Assembly: GCF_003003795.1 (NCBI RefSeq)
Contig: NZ_PVWK01000097.1
Span: 1-64,000 of the forward strand
Origin: Stenomitos frigidus ULC18
GTDB taxonomy: Bacteria; Cyanobacteriota; Cyanobacteriia; Leptolyngbyales; Leptolyngbyaceae
Direction: 5' to 3'
Length of the DNA stretch: 64,000 nt
Shown one piece after another: positions 34,695 through 44,316 of the stretch (positions within the stretch are counted from its first letter, which is position 1; the number at the start of each line of letters is the position of its first letter). Position numbers and translations under genes: made by a program. Below the pieces are notes generated by a model that saw only the letters and a program-made list of their open reading frames with translations, had not been told where the DNA came from and did no database searches.

Positions 34695-35690
34695 TCAGGC
34701 TTGCAATTGTTTGGGAGTAACACCCACCGTCCGTTTGAAGCATCGCGTCAAGTGACTTTGGTCAGAAAAACCGGTTTGCACTGCAATCGCTGCAATGCTC
34801 AGCTCACTGTGCCTTAGCAGCGATGTTGCCTTTTCAAGCCGACGTTGCAGGATGTATTGATGCGGTGTAATGCCCATCCGTTGCTTGAACAGACGGAGAA
34901 AATGATAGGGACTGAGTTGAGCGATCGCGCTCAATTCAACCAGCTTTAAATCCTGATGCAGAGAGTCATGAATGTACTCCGTTACTCGTTGCAGTCTCGC
35001 TTGAGATAAGCCATCAGCCTGATTGGATGGCTTCGGCTGCGTAGTGCAATAGTTTCGTAACAGGTGAATGGCCAAGGTTGTTTTGAGGCTGTCAATCAGC
35101 AAAGCGCCCCCGATTTGGTCGCACTCTAATTCCTCTCTTAAGGTTGAAAAGATGCCTTGAATGAGTGCGTCCGACTCATTCATAAACTGAGGCATGAGTT
35201 CAATGCGATCGGGATTCACCAAATCCTGACCTACTTGTTGGAGCAGTGCAGGCTCGATCGCCAGAATCATAAATTGAACGGAGGTCTGCCAATTACAGCG
35301 ATGGGGAATCCCAGCAGGAATAATGGCAAGATCTCCCGCTCGCCGCCGTTCTCGCTCAAGTTTGCCATCCAACCACCGTTCCCCTGTTGCAGCCTGGCTG
35401 TCTTCGTTAAGATCAGGCAAACCACAGGCAATGACGTGCATTGTATGTTGATGCTCAGCAATCTCAAATTTTGGCTCCTGAAAAACCTCCAGGTGGATCG
35501 GGTGCCAATTTGAGCTTGCTAAAACAGAGGGGTTGGGCAACAGGGCATTGGCTGCGTTGGCTTGGCGGTAATCCAACTCGATCGCCTTTGAGTTCAACAT
35601 TGATTTGCTACAAATTGCAGGCTCTGTCTCTAACTCATGATAAATCTTTGGGATAGACGTTTGCGATCGTCCTGATTCTGATAGAGGCAC
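34695..35690 (-). CDS. AraC family transcriptional regulator
   Basis: The 331-residue protein has an N-terminal cupin-type sensing domain (about residues 55-185, HVIACGLPDLNEDSQ, AIIPAGIPHRCNW) and a C-terminal double helix-turn-helix: LVELSAIAQLSPYHFLRLFK and SIAAIAVQTGFSDQSHLTRC with KRTVGVTPKQ. It probably activates the dienelactone hydrolase gene immediately downstream. The first 30 residues are Ser/Gln-rich and start choice is uncertain (35690 or 35600). Confidence 0.85.
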   Translation of the reverse strand: MPLSESGRSQTSIPKIYHELETEPAICSKSMLNSKAIELDYRQANAANALLPNPSVLASSNWHPIHLEVFQEPKFEIAEHQHTMHVIACGLPDLNEDSQAATGERWLDGKLERERRRAGDLAIIPAGIPHRCNWQTSVQFMILAIEPALLQQVGQDLVNPDRIELMPQFMNESDALIQGIFSTLREELECDQIGGALLIDSLKTTLAIHLLRNYCTTQPKPSNQADGLSQARLQRVTEYIHDSLHQDLKLVELSAIAQLSPYHFLRLFKQRMGITPHQYILQRRLEKATSLLRHSELSIAAIAVQTGFSDQSHLTRCFKRTVGVTPKQLQA

Positions 35691-35745
35691 AGCTTGATTT
35701 GCTTGAGTAAACGATAGAACGATCGTCCAGCATCAAGGTAGCACA

Positions 35746-35996
35746 ATGCTTCTCATCGGATTATTAACCCTGACTCATGTGATCCTTCCCCTGGCTTTTC
35801 TCTTTTGGCTTTGGCGAGGAAGAGAGCGCAGCAAGCTCAATTGGTGCATCAAACTACTGGTGGTAGCCTTTTATATTGTCCACATCTTCCTGAGCGGACG
35901 ATGGGATAGGTTGAATTACTACCTCTGCGTTGTGTTGGCCGCTTTGTGTTGGCGGTTCTGTTTGTAGTGACTGCAATCACGTCTTCCTTGAGGTAG
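35746..35996 (+). pseudogene. Broken small membrane protein gene
   Basis: The frame from 35746 gives two membrane helices (LLTLTHVILPLAFLFWLWRG and LNWCIKLLVVAFYIVHIFLSG) and stops at 35967. A +1 shift near 35940 gives FVLAVLFVVTAITSSLR and a TAG at 35994-35996, a credible third helix. This reads as one small membrane protein with a frameshift; a sequencing error is possible. Confidence 0.5.
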
Positions 35997-36194
35997 AGTC
36001 TTTACCCCTTTATCCACCACGATCGCTGAAAAATCATCTCAATCTAGGTGTGAACATTCTTGTAATAGAGCCACAAACTGATGGATGAGCAAGCCCAACC
36101 GTTTGGAGAGCAGAGCGTTGCAAGGAGGTGGAAACAGAGCGTGCATCGCTTGACCAGCAGGCACAATGGCACTCTCTAGCGGAGCAAGCTTTTA

Positions 36195-36701
36195 TCAAGC
36201 GTGACCTCGATGCTTGCGTAAGACAGCTGTTTGCTCCTGCCACCAGTCACCCGGAAGGGCTGAGTTGGCAAAAACTGCTGCCTGAGTGCGATCGCGCAAA
36301 TTCAATCGGCTCAAAATGCCAGTGACATGGTTTTTAACTGTGCGTTCAGCGATGTAAAGGATCTCGGCAATTTCCTTGTTATTGGCGCCAACCGCAATTA
36401 AACCCAGCACTTCCCGTTCGCGCGGGGTCAGAGTGAATGGCTTCTTGCCCCAAATCAACACCTTTCTCGATCGATTGGATGTCAACAATCTCTTCCCAAA
36501 TCTCGATCTGATCGGCTCAGAACCATTTGAGCTAGACGCCTCCACGCTAGATATCCGTCGTGGTGGTGAAACAGCTCTGCCTTTACTGCTGGTTTCAACA
36601 TTGGTACGGCTGTAGTGGAGGCACCGTTCAGCCAGCCAACGCGTGACCATCTGGTTTAAACAAATGACGGAGTTGGATAAACAAGGCAAAGCCAACTTCA
36701 A
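36195..36701 (-). pseudogene. LuxR-type regulator remnant
   Basis: Residues 93-150 form a LuxR helix-turn-helix ([20 protein letters not shown], then [20 protein letters not shown]). No receiver domain is recognisable in the preceding 90 residues, which have low-complexity, unrelated character, and the C-terminus after [12 protein letters not shown] is atypical. It probably is the C-terminal half of a NarL-type regulator fused by deletion to random sequence. It could still be translated. Confidence 0.6.
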
Positions 36702-36793
36702 CTCGTTCAGTTGATCGACGTGGGGACTTACGCCCCCACGCCGCCTTGAGCCCCATCTTCGAAGCTCTATGGTTCTAAGCGCTATGACGACAG

Positions 36794-37642
36794 CTACAAC
36801 GATCGTATCCGTGCCTTATACGCTGCATTATCCAACCCAGCTCCGTTTGCCATCGAAGGGTTGATTGATTGCTTCAGTCGAGCCACACGGTCAGCCGTGG
36901 CTGGGTGGGTACTCAAAAACGTCGGTGTTGACGCTTGATTCAGCAGCTTGCTCATAAACGCTGGTGCCGCAGACTGAGCATAGCCCGCTCGTCCCAGCAT
37001 ATTAATGCCTGCCTGATCAGCCTCAAACTCAGCGTTGCGGCTATGAGGGCGGCTGAGTGCCAACGTAGTGGCAATGTTGACGATCGTGTTGCTGTTGACT
37101 TTAGCCAGTGTAGCAATGCCCTGCAACGTGGCTTCTTCCTTGAGCTGATTCACTAGATGCCGCCGGACAATGTGCCCCGTCTCGTGCGCAATCACGCTAG
37201 CAAGCTGAGCTTCATTGTCAGCTGTCTTCATCAGCCCGGTGGTCACGTAAACAAAACCGCCCATCGTTGCAAACGCATTGACGCTTTTGTCCTCCACAAT
37301 TTGATACGTATAAGGAATTTGTGTCCGTCCGCTCTGTGCTGCTAAGCGTTGGCCAATTTGATTCACATACTGGTTCAGGTCAGCACCGCGATAAAGCCGA
37401 AATTGACGGGTAATCGTTTGATCGTTCATCTGCTTACCAATGGCCACTTCCTGTTTGTCAGAAAGGCTGGCAAGCTGAATGACCTGAACACCACTAGGAA
37501 TGATGCGGATGATGTCGCCTAATGAAATGGCTTGTCCAAGCAGCGGTTGACCAACCCACACACCGACTGCAATGGCAACCGATAGCAGGGGGTAGACCCA
37601 ACGGCGAGAGCGGCGCAAGAACGATGTCGATAGCTTCAGCAT
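36794..37642 (-). CDS. M48 family metalloprotease
   Basis: The 282-residue protein has an N-terminal signal or anchor ([20 protein letters not shown]), and the zinc motif HETGH in [16 protein letters not shown], with the third ligand region [15 protein letters not shown]. It resembles the secreted BepA/LoiP-type M48 proteases that act on outer-membrane or periplasmic proteins. Export to the periplasm is likely. The end is [17 protein letters not shown], as in the family. Confidence 0.88.
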   Translation of the reverse strand: MLKLSTSFLRRSRRWVYPLLSVAIAVGVWVGQPLLGQAISLGDIIRIIPSGVQVIQLASLSDKQEVAIGKQMNDQTITRQFRLYRGADLNQYVNQIGQRLAAQSGRTQIPYTYQIVEDKSVNAFATMGGFVYVTTGLMKTADNEAQLASVIAHETGHIVRRHLVNQLKEEATLQGIATLAKVNSNTIVNIATTLALSRPHSRNAEFEADQAGINMLGRAGYAQSAAPAFMSKLLNQASTPTFLSTHPATADRVARLKQSINPSMANGAGLDNAAYKARIRSL

Positions 37643-38029
37643 GGCTAATGGTGAGAGGAGAAAGGGGGAGAGAACGAAACGGGTTGGCGGTGCTTCAAGG
37701 CGGTTGTTCTTTCTGTCAGAGCGTTACAGATAGCGCTTCTAAGGACAATAAACCACAGAGTGGGATCATGGAGGGTAAAATCGATCGCCAAGATGCTTGA
37801 AGCATTCCCAGGCTGGTCATTTGGCTGGTCGTTTGGCAATGAGTGAGACATCGATCGCACAAAAGTAAACGATCGGGAACTGGCTGCTACGGTAGAAAGG
37901 ATCAATGCTGAAACTAAAACAGTAGGCTGTTAGGCAACCATAGGGATCAGGCGATCGTGAACTTTATGACCCCTAAGAATCTGTTTTTGTTCCGCAGATG
38001 GTTAGCAGACAACGGCTTGAGGCGCTAGA
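37643..38029. other. Intergenic region, 387 bp
   Basis: Between the divergent M48 protease and smpB genes. GGCTGGTCATTT-GGCTGGTCGTTT forms a short tandem duplication at about 37811-37834. No gene seen. Confidence 0.45.
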
Positions 38030-38506
38030 GTGAAAGGTATGGGCGATAACAGTACTAGCTATAAAATTGTCAGCGACAACCGCCAGGCTCGCTACCTTTA
38101 CGAAATTCTGGAGACCTACGAAGCCGGCATTGAGCTGATGGGTACGGAGGTCAAATCCATTCGTGCGGGCAAAGTGAACCTGCGAGACGGCTTTGCACTC
38201 ATCCGCAATGGCGAAGTGATGCTGCTGAATGTGCAAATTTCACCCCATCAGACGACTAGCCAGACCTTCAACCACGAACCCACCCGTACCCGCAAGCTTC
38301 TGCTGCACCGAGAAGAGATCCGCAAGCTCATCGGCAAAGTGGAACAGCAGGGACTAACGCTGGTGCCGCTCAAAATGTATATGAAGCGCGGCTGGGTCAA
38401 GGTTGATCTGGCCTTGGTGCGGGGTAAGAAGCTGCACGATAAGCGCGAAGACATTAAGAAACGCGAGGATCAACGCAGTATGCAGCGTGCAATGAAGAAT
38501 TTTTAG
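38030..38506 (+). CDS. smpB: SsrA-binding protein SmpB
   Basis: The protein binds tmRNA and brings it to stalled ribosomes. SYKIVSDNRQARYLYEILE, EAGIELMGTEVKSIRAGKVN, and a basic C-terminal tail (KLHDKREDIKKREDQRSMQR) are diagnostic. Size (158 aa) is usual. I keep the GTG at 38030, which has GAGG upstream; the ATG at 38039 (MGDNSTSYK) would also serve. A MITE-like element begins 12 bp after the stop. Confidence 0.95.
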   Translation: MKGMGDNSTSYKIVSDNRQARYLYEILETYEAGIELMGTEVKSIRAGKVNLRDGFALIRNGEVMLLNVQISPHQTTSQTFNHEPTRTRKLLLHREEIRKLIGKVEQQGLTLVPLKMYMKRGWVKVDLALVRGKKLHDKREDIKKREDQRSMQRAMKNF

Positions 38507-38517
38507 AGGATCATCTG

Positions 38518-38677
38518 CCTTACAGCCGTTTGCAAAGGGGTCAGCCACAGTGCGTAAAGCCTTGCGGCATACAAGAAACGTGGAGCGAGTGCTTTGCACT
38601 TACAGCTTGTTCGCAGGCGTGAGCGAAACGCTCACACTCAGTTGATGTGGCTTATGCAAACGAAAATGGCTGTAAGG
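38518..38677. mobile_element. MITE-like element after smpB
   Basis: The left end CCTTACAGCCGTTTGC and right end AAATGGCTGTAAGG are inverted copies, and an inner pair AGCCACAG / TGTGGCTTA also pairs. The core contains GCGTAAAGCCTTGCGGCATAC and GAGCGAGTGCTTTGCACTTA, shared with 49747-49904. Confidence 0.8.
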
Positions 38678-38700
38678 GGGCTGTGCAGCGACACTGAGCG

Positions 38701-40188
38701 CTAGACGTCCTCCAACGCTGTCTGCGTCTCGGCAGGCAACGTATAGTAGCTGGCAATTAGGGCAATCATTAGCCACCAGAGAGTATTGACCTGGGGACGA
38801 TACCAGACGGTATCCACAAAACCGTGACTGAGTAAGCCCAGCAAGGTCGCGATCGCGCCAATGAGCCAGAAACCGTCCTGATTTCTCACTGCTCGTAGCT
38901 GTTGAAGTCTACTCCAACCCAAATTAAGGGTGACCAGCAAAAGCCAGGCAAAGCAGGTAAGCCCAATAATGCCAGTTTCGACCGCAATTTCGAGTGGAAT
39001 GGAATAAGCACTAAGGGCACTAAAGCGTGGTCGCTGGTAGCGTGGATAAATGCTATTGAACGCAACGTTACCAGGGCCAATACCCAAAATGGGGCGGTCT
39101 TTGATCATCTCAACCACTGCCCCCCAAACGTTGATGCGAAAGTTGTTGCTACTGTCGTTACGTCCCACAAAGATGCTACTCACTCGATCGCGGAGTGGCT
39201 CTACAACCAAAACAGCTAGCACAATCACGGCCGCAATGAGTCCCAAACCAGTAGGTAGCGCTAACGTGCGCCAGAAGCGCGGCAACGACACATTCCACCA
39301 ATGGAACAGCAACGCTAAGAGCACGAACGCCATAACAGCGAACCCAATCCAGCCGCCTCGACTACCCGTGTAATACAGGCAGGTAGCGTTGACGACCAAC
39401 ATGGTAGCGGCGAGGAGTTTGGGTCCCCATCGTCGCCAGGCGAAAACGGCAACCAGACTGAGCGCGATCGCGGGCAGCAAATAAGCCGCCAACAGATTTG
39501 GGTTGCCTAAATAGCTATAAACGCGTGGTTCTTTCGCAGAAGGCGACGTTGGATCAACCCAGGTGGCAAGTGCAGCAACCCCAGAGATTTTCTGCTGAAT
39601 GCCGTAACTACTCACTAGCAGCGCTGCATGCAGGTAGATGCCAATGACCCAAGAACGGACACGCGGCGATCGCAATACCCGTGCCATCAGTGCGAACAAA
39701 ATCAGGTAGAGTGTGAGTTTGCTAAACCCTGTCAACGCGGCTCGCTTGACCGGCGATAAAGCGGTTGCTGCGGCTGAAACACCCCAATACAGCACCACCA
39801 GAAAATGAATTGGTGTCGCCAGTGGAGACGATCGACCGGGGTTAGCAAGCGTCTGCCAAAACCCCTGTGGCGATAGCAGTTCTGTTTGGAGCTCGTTTGC
39901 TGTATGCCGATCATTCCCTGTGTCACCATCCGACACCGTTAGCAGCACCCAAAAGCCAGCACAAGCGGTGAGTAAGACCGCAAGGGAACTTTTATCGTCT
40001 GAGACAAACGGGGCGATCGCAAAGACCAGGCTCACCAACACAGCTCCTAGCAAATCGCCCCACCGCAGCATAAAGCTACTCTGCCGCCAGCGCCGTAGCG
40101 GGCTCAGAAAGCGATGCAGGTAACTGGCGCTACGCCACTGCTGAAACGACAGCGTCGATAACGTCAGGTTTTGCCAGATAGAGTTCAT
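38701..40188 (-). CDS. IctB-family O-antigen ligase-like membrane protein
   Basis: The protein has about ten membrane helices and an O-antigen ligase-type (Wzy_C) core with GSRGGWIGFAVMAFV and GIGPGNVAFNSIYPRYQRP. The N-terminal SYLHRFLSPLRRWRQSSFML and the overall layout match the cyanobacterial IctB family, first described as inorganic carbon transport related, though true bicarbonate transport by IctB has been questioned and a ligase role is possible. I start at the ATG at 40188 (MNSIWQNLTLS). It lies next to the MITE-like element. Confidence 0.83.
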   Translation of the reverse strand: MNSIWQNLTLSTLSFQQWRSASYLHRFLSPLRRWRQSSFMLRWGDLLGAVLVSLVFAIAPFVSDDKSSLAVLLTACAGFWVLLTVSDGDTGNDRHTANELQTELLSPQGFWQTLANPGRSSPLATPIHFLVVLYWGVSAAATALSPVKRAALTGFSKLTLYLILFALMARVLRSPRVRSWVIGIYLHAALLVSSYGIQQKISGVAALATWVDPTSPSAKEPRVYSYLGNPNLLAAYLLPAIALSLVAVFAWRRWGPKLLAATMLVVNATCLYYTGSRGGWIGFAVMAFVLLALLFHWWNVSLPRFWRTLALPTGLGLIAAVIVLAVLVVEPLRDRVSSIFVGRNDSSNNFRINVWGAVVEMIKDRPILGIGPGNVAFNSIYPRYQRPRFSALSAYSIPLEIAVETGIIGLTCFAWLLLVTLNLGWSRLQQLRAVRNQDGFWLIGAIATLLGLLSHGFVDTVWYRPQVNTLWWLMIALIASYYTLPAETQTALEDV

Positions 40189-40203
40189 ACGTGTGCCAAT
40201 CAT

Positions 40204-40646
40204 TGAGACAGTCTCTGGCTATTTTAGGTGACAAGGTTGGGTTTTGTTCGTAAAGCGTCTCCAAAGGCGATCGTTCGAGCTTTGAGTTCAAGCAGAAGAA
40301 CAGGAGAAATACACCCCTTTGCGATTAGCGACTGTCGCCTTGCATGCATTGTGCAATCAAATATTGTGCAGTCAAAGGAATACGCGTTGAGCCTTGCCTG
40401 CTGAGCCAGAGACGCAATGTACCTTCCTAAAGTTAGACGAAAAAACGAAGGACACTCTGTAACTTGAGCGATGAGTACTCAAGCATGTAGTGCCTTGAGG
40501 TTTGAACTTTTTGGCGATCGACCTCAATCTTGCTCATCTAGAGACAGCGCTACCGCAGGCAACTGCGAGCGTTTGCTGCTGCGCTTTCTCATAGTGATGC
40601 AGCCTTCTCATGCTGATGCAGCCTACTGTCCTAAAGGAAAGGTTCA
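40204..40646. other. Intergenic region, about 440 bp
   Basis: No ORF is supported. CTCATAGTGATGCAGCCTT followed by CTCATGCTGATGCAGCCTA forms a near-perfect 19-bp tandem duplication just before the next gene (about 40588-40626). Confidence 0.5.
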
Positions 40647-41111
40647 ATGGCGATGAATATCAAGGATCTACAGATCCACAGCCCCGCATTCACTTCCCTG
40701 CAACTGATTCCACAGCGCTATACCAGCGACGGCGAGAACCGATCACCTTTACTGGAGTGGACTGGGCTACCACCCGCAACTCAACAACTGGCGCTGATCT
40801 GCCATGACCCAGATGCACCCCTGCCACAAGGATTTACCCATTGGTTGCTATATAACATTCCGTCAACCGTCAACCAAATTGCGGAAGGGAGTGGCAGCAA
40901 GTTTACTGAAGGCTTGAACAGCAGCCAGCAGCCAGGGTATACCGGGCCAGCACCACCCCCTGGTCATGGCCCCCATCACTACTATTTCTGGCTGTATGCC
41001 CTAGATGCAGCACTTGACCTCAAGCCCGATCTGCAACGTGAACAGCTTCTAGATGCGATCGCTGACCATGTGATTGAACAGGCGCGGCTGGTTGGTCTTT
41101 ATGAGCGTTAA
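40647..41111 (+). CDS. YbhB/YbcL-type PEBP-family protein
   Basis: Matches the Raf kinase inhibitor-like family: FTSLQLIPQRYTSDGENRSP, then LALICHDPDAPLPQGFTHWL and GPAPPPGHGPHHYYFWLYAL. These are ligand-binding beta-sandwich proteins; bacterial function is unclear. Size (154 aa) is normal. AAAGGAAAGG precedes the ATG. It could be co-transcribed with the aldo/keto reductase 50 bp downstream. Confidence 0.85.
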   Translation: MAMNIKDLQIHSPAFTSLQLIPQRYTSDGENRSPLLEWTGLPPATQQLALICHDPDAPLPQGFTHWLLYNIPSTVNQIAEGSGSKFTEGLNSSQQPGYTGPAPPPGHGPHHYYFWLYALDAALDLKPDLQREQLLDAIADHVIEQARLVGLYER

Positions 41112-41162
41112 CCCGATCGGTTTTAGCAAAATGCCTTGAACAAGAACGTTACAGAGAAAAGA

Positions 41163-42125
41163 ATGGTAGACAACAAATTGAGTACAGAAATGATCTATCG
41201 GGATCTCGGCAGTACTGGAGAAAAAGTATCGGCGATCGGGCTAGGGGGATGGCACCTCAGCATAAAGCATGTAGACGAGCCATTGGCAATCCGGCTTGTG
41301 CACACGGCAATCGATCGGGGCATCACCTTCATGGACAACTGTTGGGATTACAACGATGGGGTGAGCGAACTTCGCATGGGGAAAGCCCTCCGCGATGGTT
41401 ATCGAGACAAAGTGTTCCTGATGACAAAAATCGATGGGCGATCGAAACAGGAGGCTGCTAAGCAGCTCGATGAATCGCTACGCCGTTTGCAAGTCGATTG
41501 CATTGACCTGGTGCAGTATCACGAAGTCTTGCGGTTTGAAGATCCCCATCGCATCTTTGATGAAGAAGGTGCTCATGCGGCTCTCTTAGACGCACACGCA
41601 GCAGGCAAGCTACGTTACATCGGCTTTACTGGGCATAAAGATCCCTCTGTGCATCTGCATATGCTGGAAGTCGCAGACCAACATGGCTTTAAATTTGCGA
41701 CGGCTCAAATGCCCCTGAATGTGATGGATGCACATTACCGCAGCTTCGCCAAGCTCGTTGTACCAGAACTGGTCAAACGCAAGATTGGCATTTTGGGCAT
41801 GAAAAGTCTGGCCAATGGCATTCTCCTACGCTCCAAAACGGTAACGCCGATCGAATGCCTTCACTATGCGCTAAATTTGCCGACCTCAGTTGTGATTACG
41901 GGTATAGACAGTCTAGAGATTCTTGAGCAAGCGTTTGAAGCCGTACGAACCTTCGAACCGATGACCGATGAACAGGTGCAAGCCTTATTAGCCAAAACGG
42001 CAGCAGCGGGCGCACGCGGTGAATTTGAACCATTTAAAACCTCATCTATTTTTGATGGCACTGCTCAACATCCGACCTGGCTTGGAGAGGAGCCTCAACG
42101 CCTTCAACAATTGATGTCAGCGTAA
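41163..42125 (+). CDS. Aldo/keto reductase
   Basis: A TIM-barrel NADPH-dependent oxidoreductase. The N-terminus has RDLGSTGEKVSAIGLGGWHL and the catalytic block FMDNCWDYNDG (Asp and Tyr), with Lys in LMTKID. DLVQYHEVLRFEDP has Gln and His where the family commonly has His. The C-terminal segment TEVxITGIDS-type block is present. The frame opens at TTG 41136, but the ATG at 41163 is likelier (320 aa). Confidence 0.82.
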   Translation: MVDNKLSTEMIYRDLGSTGEKVSAIGLGGWHLSIKHVDEPLAIRLVHTAIDRGITFMDNCWDYNDGVSELRMGKALRDGYRDKVFLMTKIDGRSKQEAAKQLDESLRRLQVDCIDLVQYHEVLRFEDPHRIFDEEGAHAALLDAHAAGKLRYIGFTGHKDPSVHLHMLEVADQHGFKFATAQMPLNVMDAHYRSFAKLVVPELVKRKIGILGMKSLANGILLRSKTVTPIECLHYALNLPTSVVITGIDSLEILEQAFEAVRTFEPMTDEQVQALLAKTAAAGARGEFEPFKTSSIFDGTAQHPTWLGEEPQRLQQLMSA

Positions 42126-42356
42126 AGTTAATGTCAGCGTAAAGTGTGTTGACATTTAAGTAAGTGAGAACCCATCGAGAGCTGATTGCATCAAACCATC
42201 AAGGAAAAAGTGAGCAAGACGCTTGTTCTGTCTGCTTTTTCGGATGCCGTTGCAAGCAAGTGCTACCCTTGTGCTCAATCCTGCCAGAAGGTGGATGTCT
42301 TTGTGTATGCTTTTAATGCACGATCGCTTTAGTCATTTCAAACAAGCTTAAGTAAA
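42126..42356. other. Intergenic region before the four-gene group
   Basis: It begins with a short repeat (AATGTCAGCGTAAAG) next to the reductase stop. No clear promoter was identified. Confidence 0.35.
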
Positions 42357-43580
42357 GTGGTTCCCCTTACGGCTCATGCTTCGCTATCTTCGGCCTGCCA
42401 ACAGAGCGAGTTATCCGTTACCGACGTTTTGGTTCGAGGGGCTGAAATTGCTGGTTTTTGTGCCGCGAATGCAGCTGCGATCGACCACAATGGCGCTTTT
42501 CCAGTCAAAGAATTTGCGCTGCTGGCTGACGCCGGTTTATTGGCAGCGCCTTTGAAACCAGAGTTTGGCGGACTTGGCTTGGGTATTGATGCCAATGTCA
42601 CTGGTGCAATGCTGATGCTGCTAAAGCAGATGGGACGCGGTAACTTGGCGGTGGGTCGCCTTTACGAAGGGCATGTTAATGCGCTGCAGCTCATCCAAAC
42701 CTTTGGCACGAGAGAACAGATTGAACGTTATGCCGAGGACGCTCGTGATCGCCACAAAATCTTTGGCGTGTGGAATGCCGAAGCGGAGGATGGCGTTAAT
42801 ATGTCTCCTCTTGAGAACGGTCGGTATCGCTTAGAAGGCTCTAAGACCTTTTGCTCGGGGTCTGGCTTTGTCGATCGCCCGTTTGTCAATGGCCCGTTGT
42901 TGGATGGCCCCTGGCAGATGTGTGTTGTGCCAATGGAGGCAGTCGCGACAGTGAGCGATCCGAGCTGGTGGCAACCGTCGGGAATGAAAGCAACTGCTAG
43001 CTTTAAAGTGAATTTCAGCGGGGTTGAGTTGGAAGCAAGTGCCTTAATTGGCAAACCGGGTGACTATTTTCGACAACCGTGGTTAACCACCGGAGTCATC
43101 CGCTTTGCAGCCGTCCAGCTAGGAGGGGCAGAAGCGTTGTTTGACGCCACGCGACAGTACCTGCGTGATTTAAACCGAACGACTGACCCCTATCAGCAAG
43201 AACGCTTGGGACGTATGGCGATCGCGATCGAAAGCGGGAATCTCTGGTTACGCAGCGCGGCCGCTTTTGTGAAAGCATATGCCCCCCTTTTTGCTGGTGA
43301 TCCCAATCAACCGCCTGACCAGGCAGACCAGCTCGTTGCCTATGCCAACATGGTGCGAACGACGATCGAGCAAATTTGTATGGATGTCATGCAGCTCTGT
43401 GAGCGATCAGTGGGCACTCGTGGCTTGCTGCCCCCTTATCCGATGGAACGCATTATCCGGGATTTGACTCTCTATTTGCGCCAACCTGTATTTGATGCAG
43501 CCCTTGCCACTGTTGGGCAGTATGCTTTGGCTCAATCTCATCCTGCCCATTCACTGTGGTTTGATGCTGCCGATGGTTAG
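42357..43580 (+). CDS. Acyl-CoA dehydrogenase family flavoprotein
   Basis: The 407-residue protein has the acyl-CoA dehydrogenase layout: FALLADAGLLAAPLKPEFGG, KIFGVWNAEAEDGVN (FAD loop), YRLEGSKTFCSGSGFVDRPF and a C-terminal helical domain. The usual catalytic Glu near the C-terminus is not clearly seen, so it may be one of the family members with a different role (for example an oxygenase-like flavoprotein). Start is GTG at 42357. Its 3' end overlaps the PIG-L gene start, suggesting coupled translation. Confidence 0.78.
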   Translation: MVPLTAHASLSSACQQSELSVTDVLVRGAEIAGFCAANAAAIDHNGAFPVKEFALLADAGLLAAPLKPEFGGLGLGIDANVTGAMLMLLKQMGRGNLAVGRLYEGHVNALQLIQTFGTREQIERYAEDARDRHKIFGVWNAEAEDGVNMSPLENGRYRLEGSKTFCSGSGFVDRPFVNGPLLDGPWQMCVVPMEAVATVSDPSWWQPSGMKATASFKVNFSGVELEASALIGKPGDYFRQPWLTTGVIRFAAVQLGGAEALFDATRQYLRDLNRTTDPYQQERLGRMAIAIESGNLWLRSAAAFVKAYAPLFAGDPNQPPDQADQLVAYANMVRTTIEQICMDVMQLCERSVGTRGLLPPYPMERIIRDLTLYLRQPVFDAALATVGQYALAQSHPAHSLWFDAADG

Positions 43581-44316
43581 TCAGATGCCTCTATTGAATG
43601 CTGCAGCGTTGCCCTTGCGATCGGTGCAGACCATTACTGGTTCTGTCTTAGTGGTTGCGCCCCATCCTGATGATGAAACATTGGGCTGTGGTGGCGCGAT
43701 CGCGCTGCTGCGAACTTTAGGGTATCCAGTGCAGATTTTAGTCATGAGTGATGGCACGATGTCCCATCCTCGTTCGCTCAAGTATCCGACGCCCCGTTTG
43801 CAGGCATTGCGGGAAGCAGAAACGTTAGAAGCCATGTCTATCTTGGGTGTCAGTGAAGCAGCCGTCACATTTTTGCGTTTGCAAGATGGTTCCATTCCCA
43901 CTTCTACATCACCTGGTAGGCAAGAGGTGGTGGCACGTTGCCGCACTTGGTTAGAACCGCTGCAACCTGCCACCATCTTTTTGCCTTGGCGTGCTGATCC
44001 ACATCCTGATCATCGAGCCACCTGGACGTTGATGCGTGCAGCGCTGGCTGATTTCAACGAGGCACCTCGCATGATTGAATATCCCATTTGGGATTGGGAC
44101 CCAGAACAACAGGGGGCGCTTGCCAACTTCACGCAAGTGATGGGATGGCGACTGGATATTCGATCGATGCTGGAGACAAAGCAGGCGGCGATCGCGGCTT
44201 ACCGTTCCCAGACCACAAACTTGATTGATGACGATCCAGATGGGTTTCAGTTAACACCAGAGATGTTGGCTAACTTTGCTCGTCCCTGGGAAGTGTATTT
44301 GGAGGAGATGCCATGA
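43573..44316 (+). CDS. PIG-L family deacetylase
   Basis: A zinc-dependent N-acetyl deacetylase: VVAPHPDDETLGCGGAIALL carries the catalytic AHPDDE block, and WRADPHPDHRATW supplies a further His. Such enzymes remove acetyl groups from amino sugars such as GlcNAc-linked compounds. The start is set at the ATG at 43573, just before the stop of the previous gene; another ATG lies at 43564 and the open frame runs back to 43492. It ends in ATGA overlap with the next gene. Confidence 0.85.
   Translation: MVSQMPLLNAAALPLRSVQTITGSVLVVAPHPDDETLGCGGAIALLRTLGYPVQILVMSDGTMSHPRSLKYPTPRLQALREAETLEAMSILGVSEAAVTFLRLQDGSIPTSTSPGRQEVVARCRTWLEPLQPATIFLPWRADPHPDHRATWTLMRAALADFNEAPRMIEYPIWDWDPEQQGALANFTQVMGWRLDIRSMLETKQAAIAAYRSQTTNLIDDDPDGFQLTPEMLANFARPWEVYLEEMP

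Noticed and set aside
37645..37905. Minus-strand 86-codon frame upstream of the M48 protease gene
   Set aside because: Low-complexity Ser/Thr/Asn-rich product in an intergenic region, with no conserved block.
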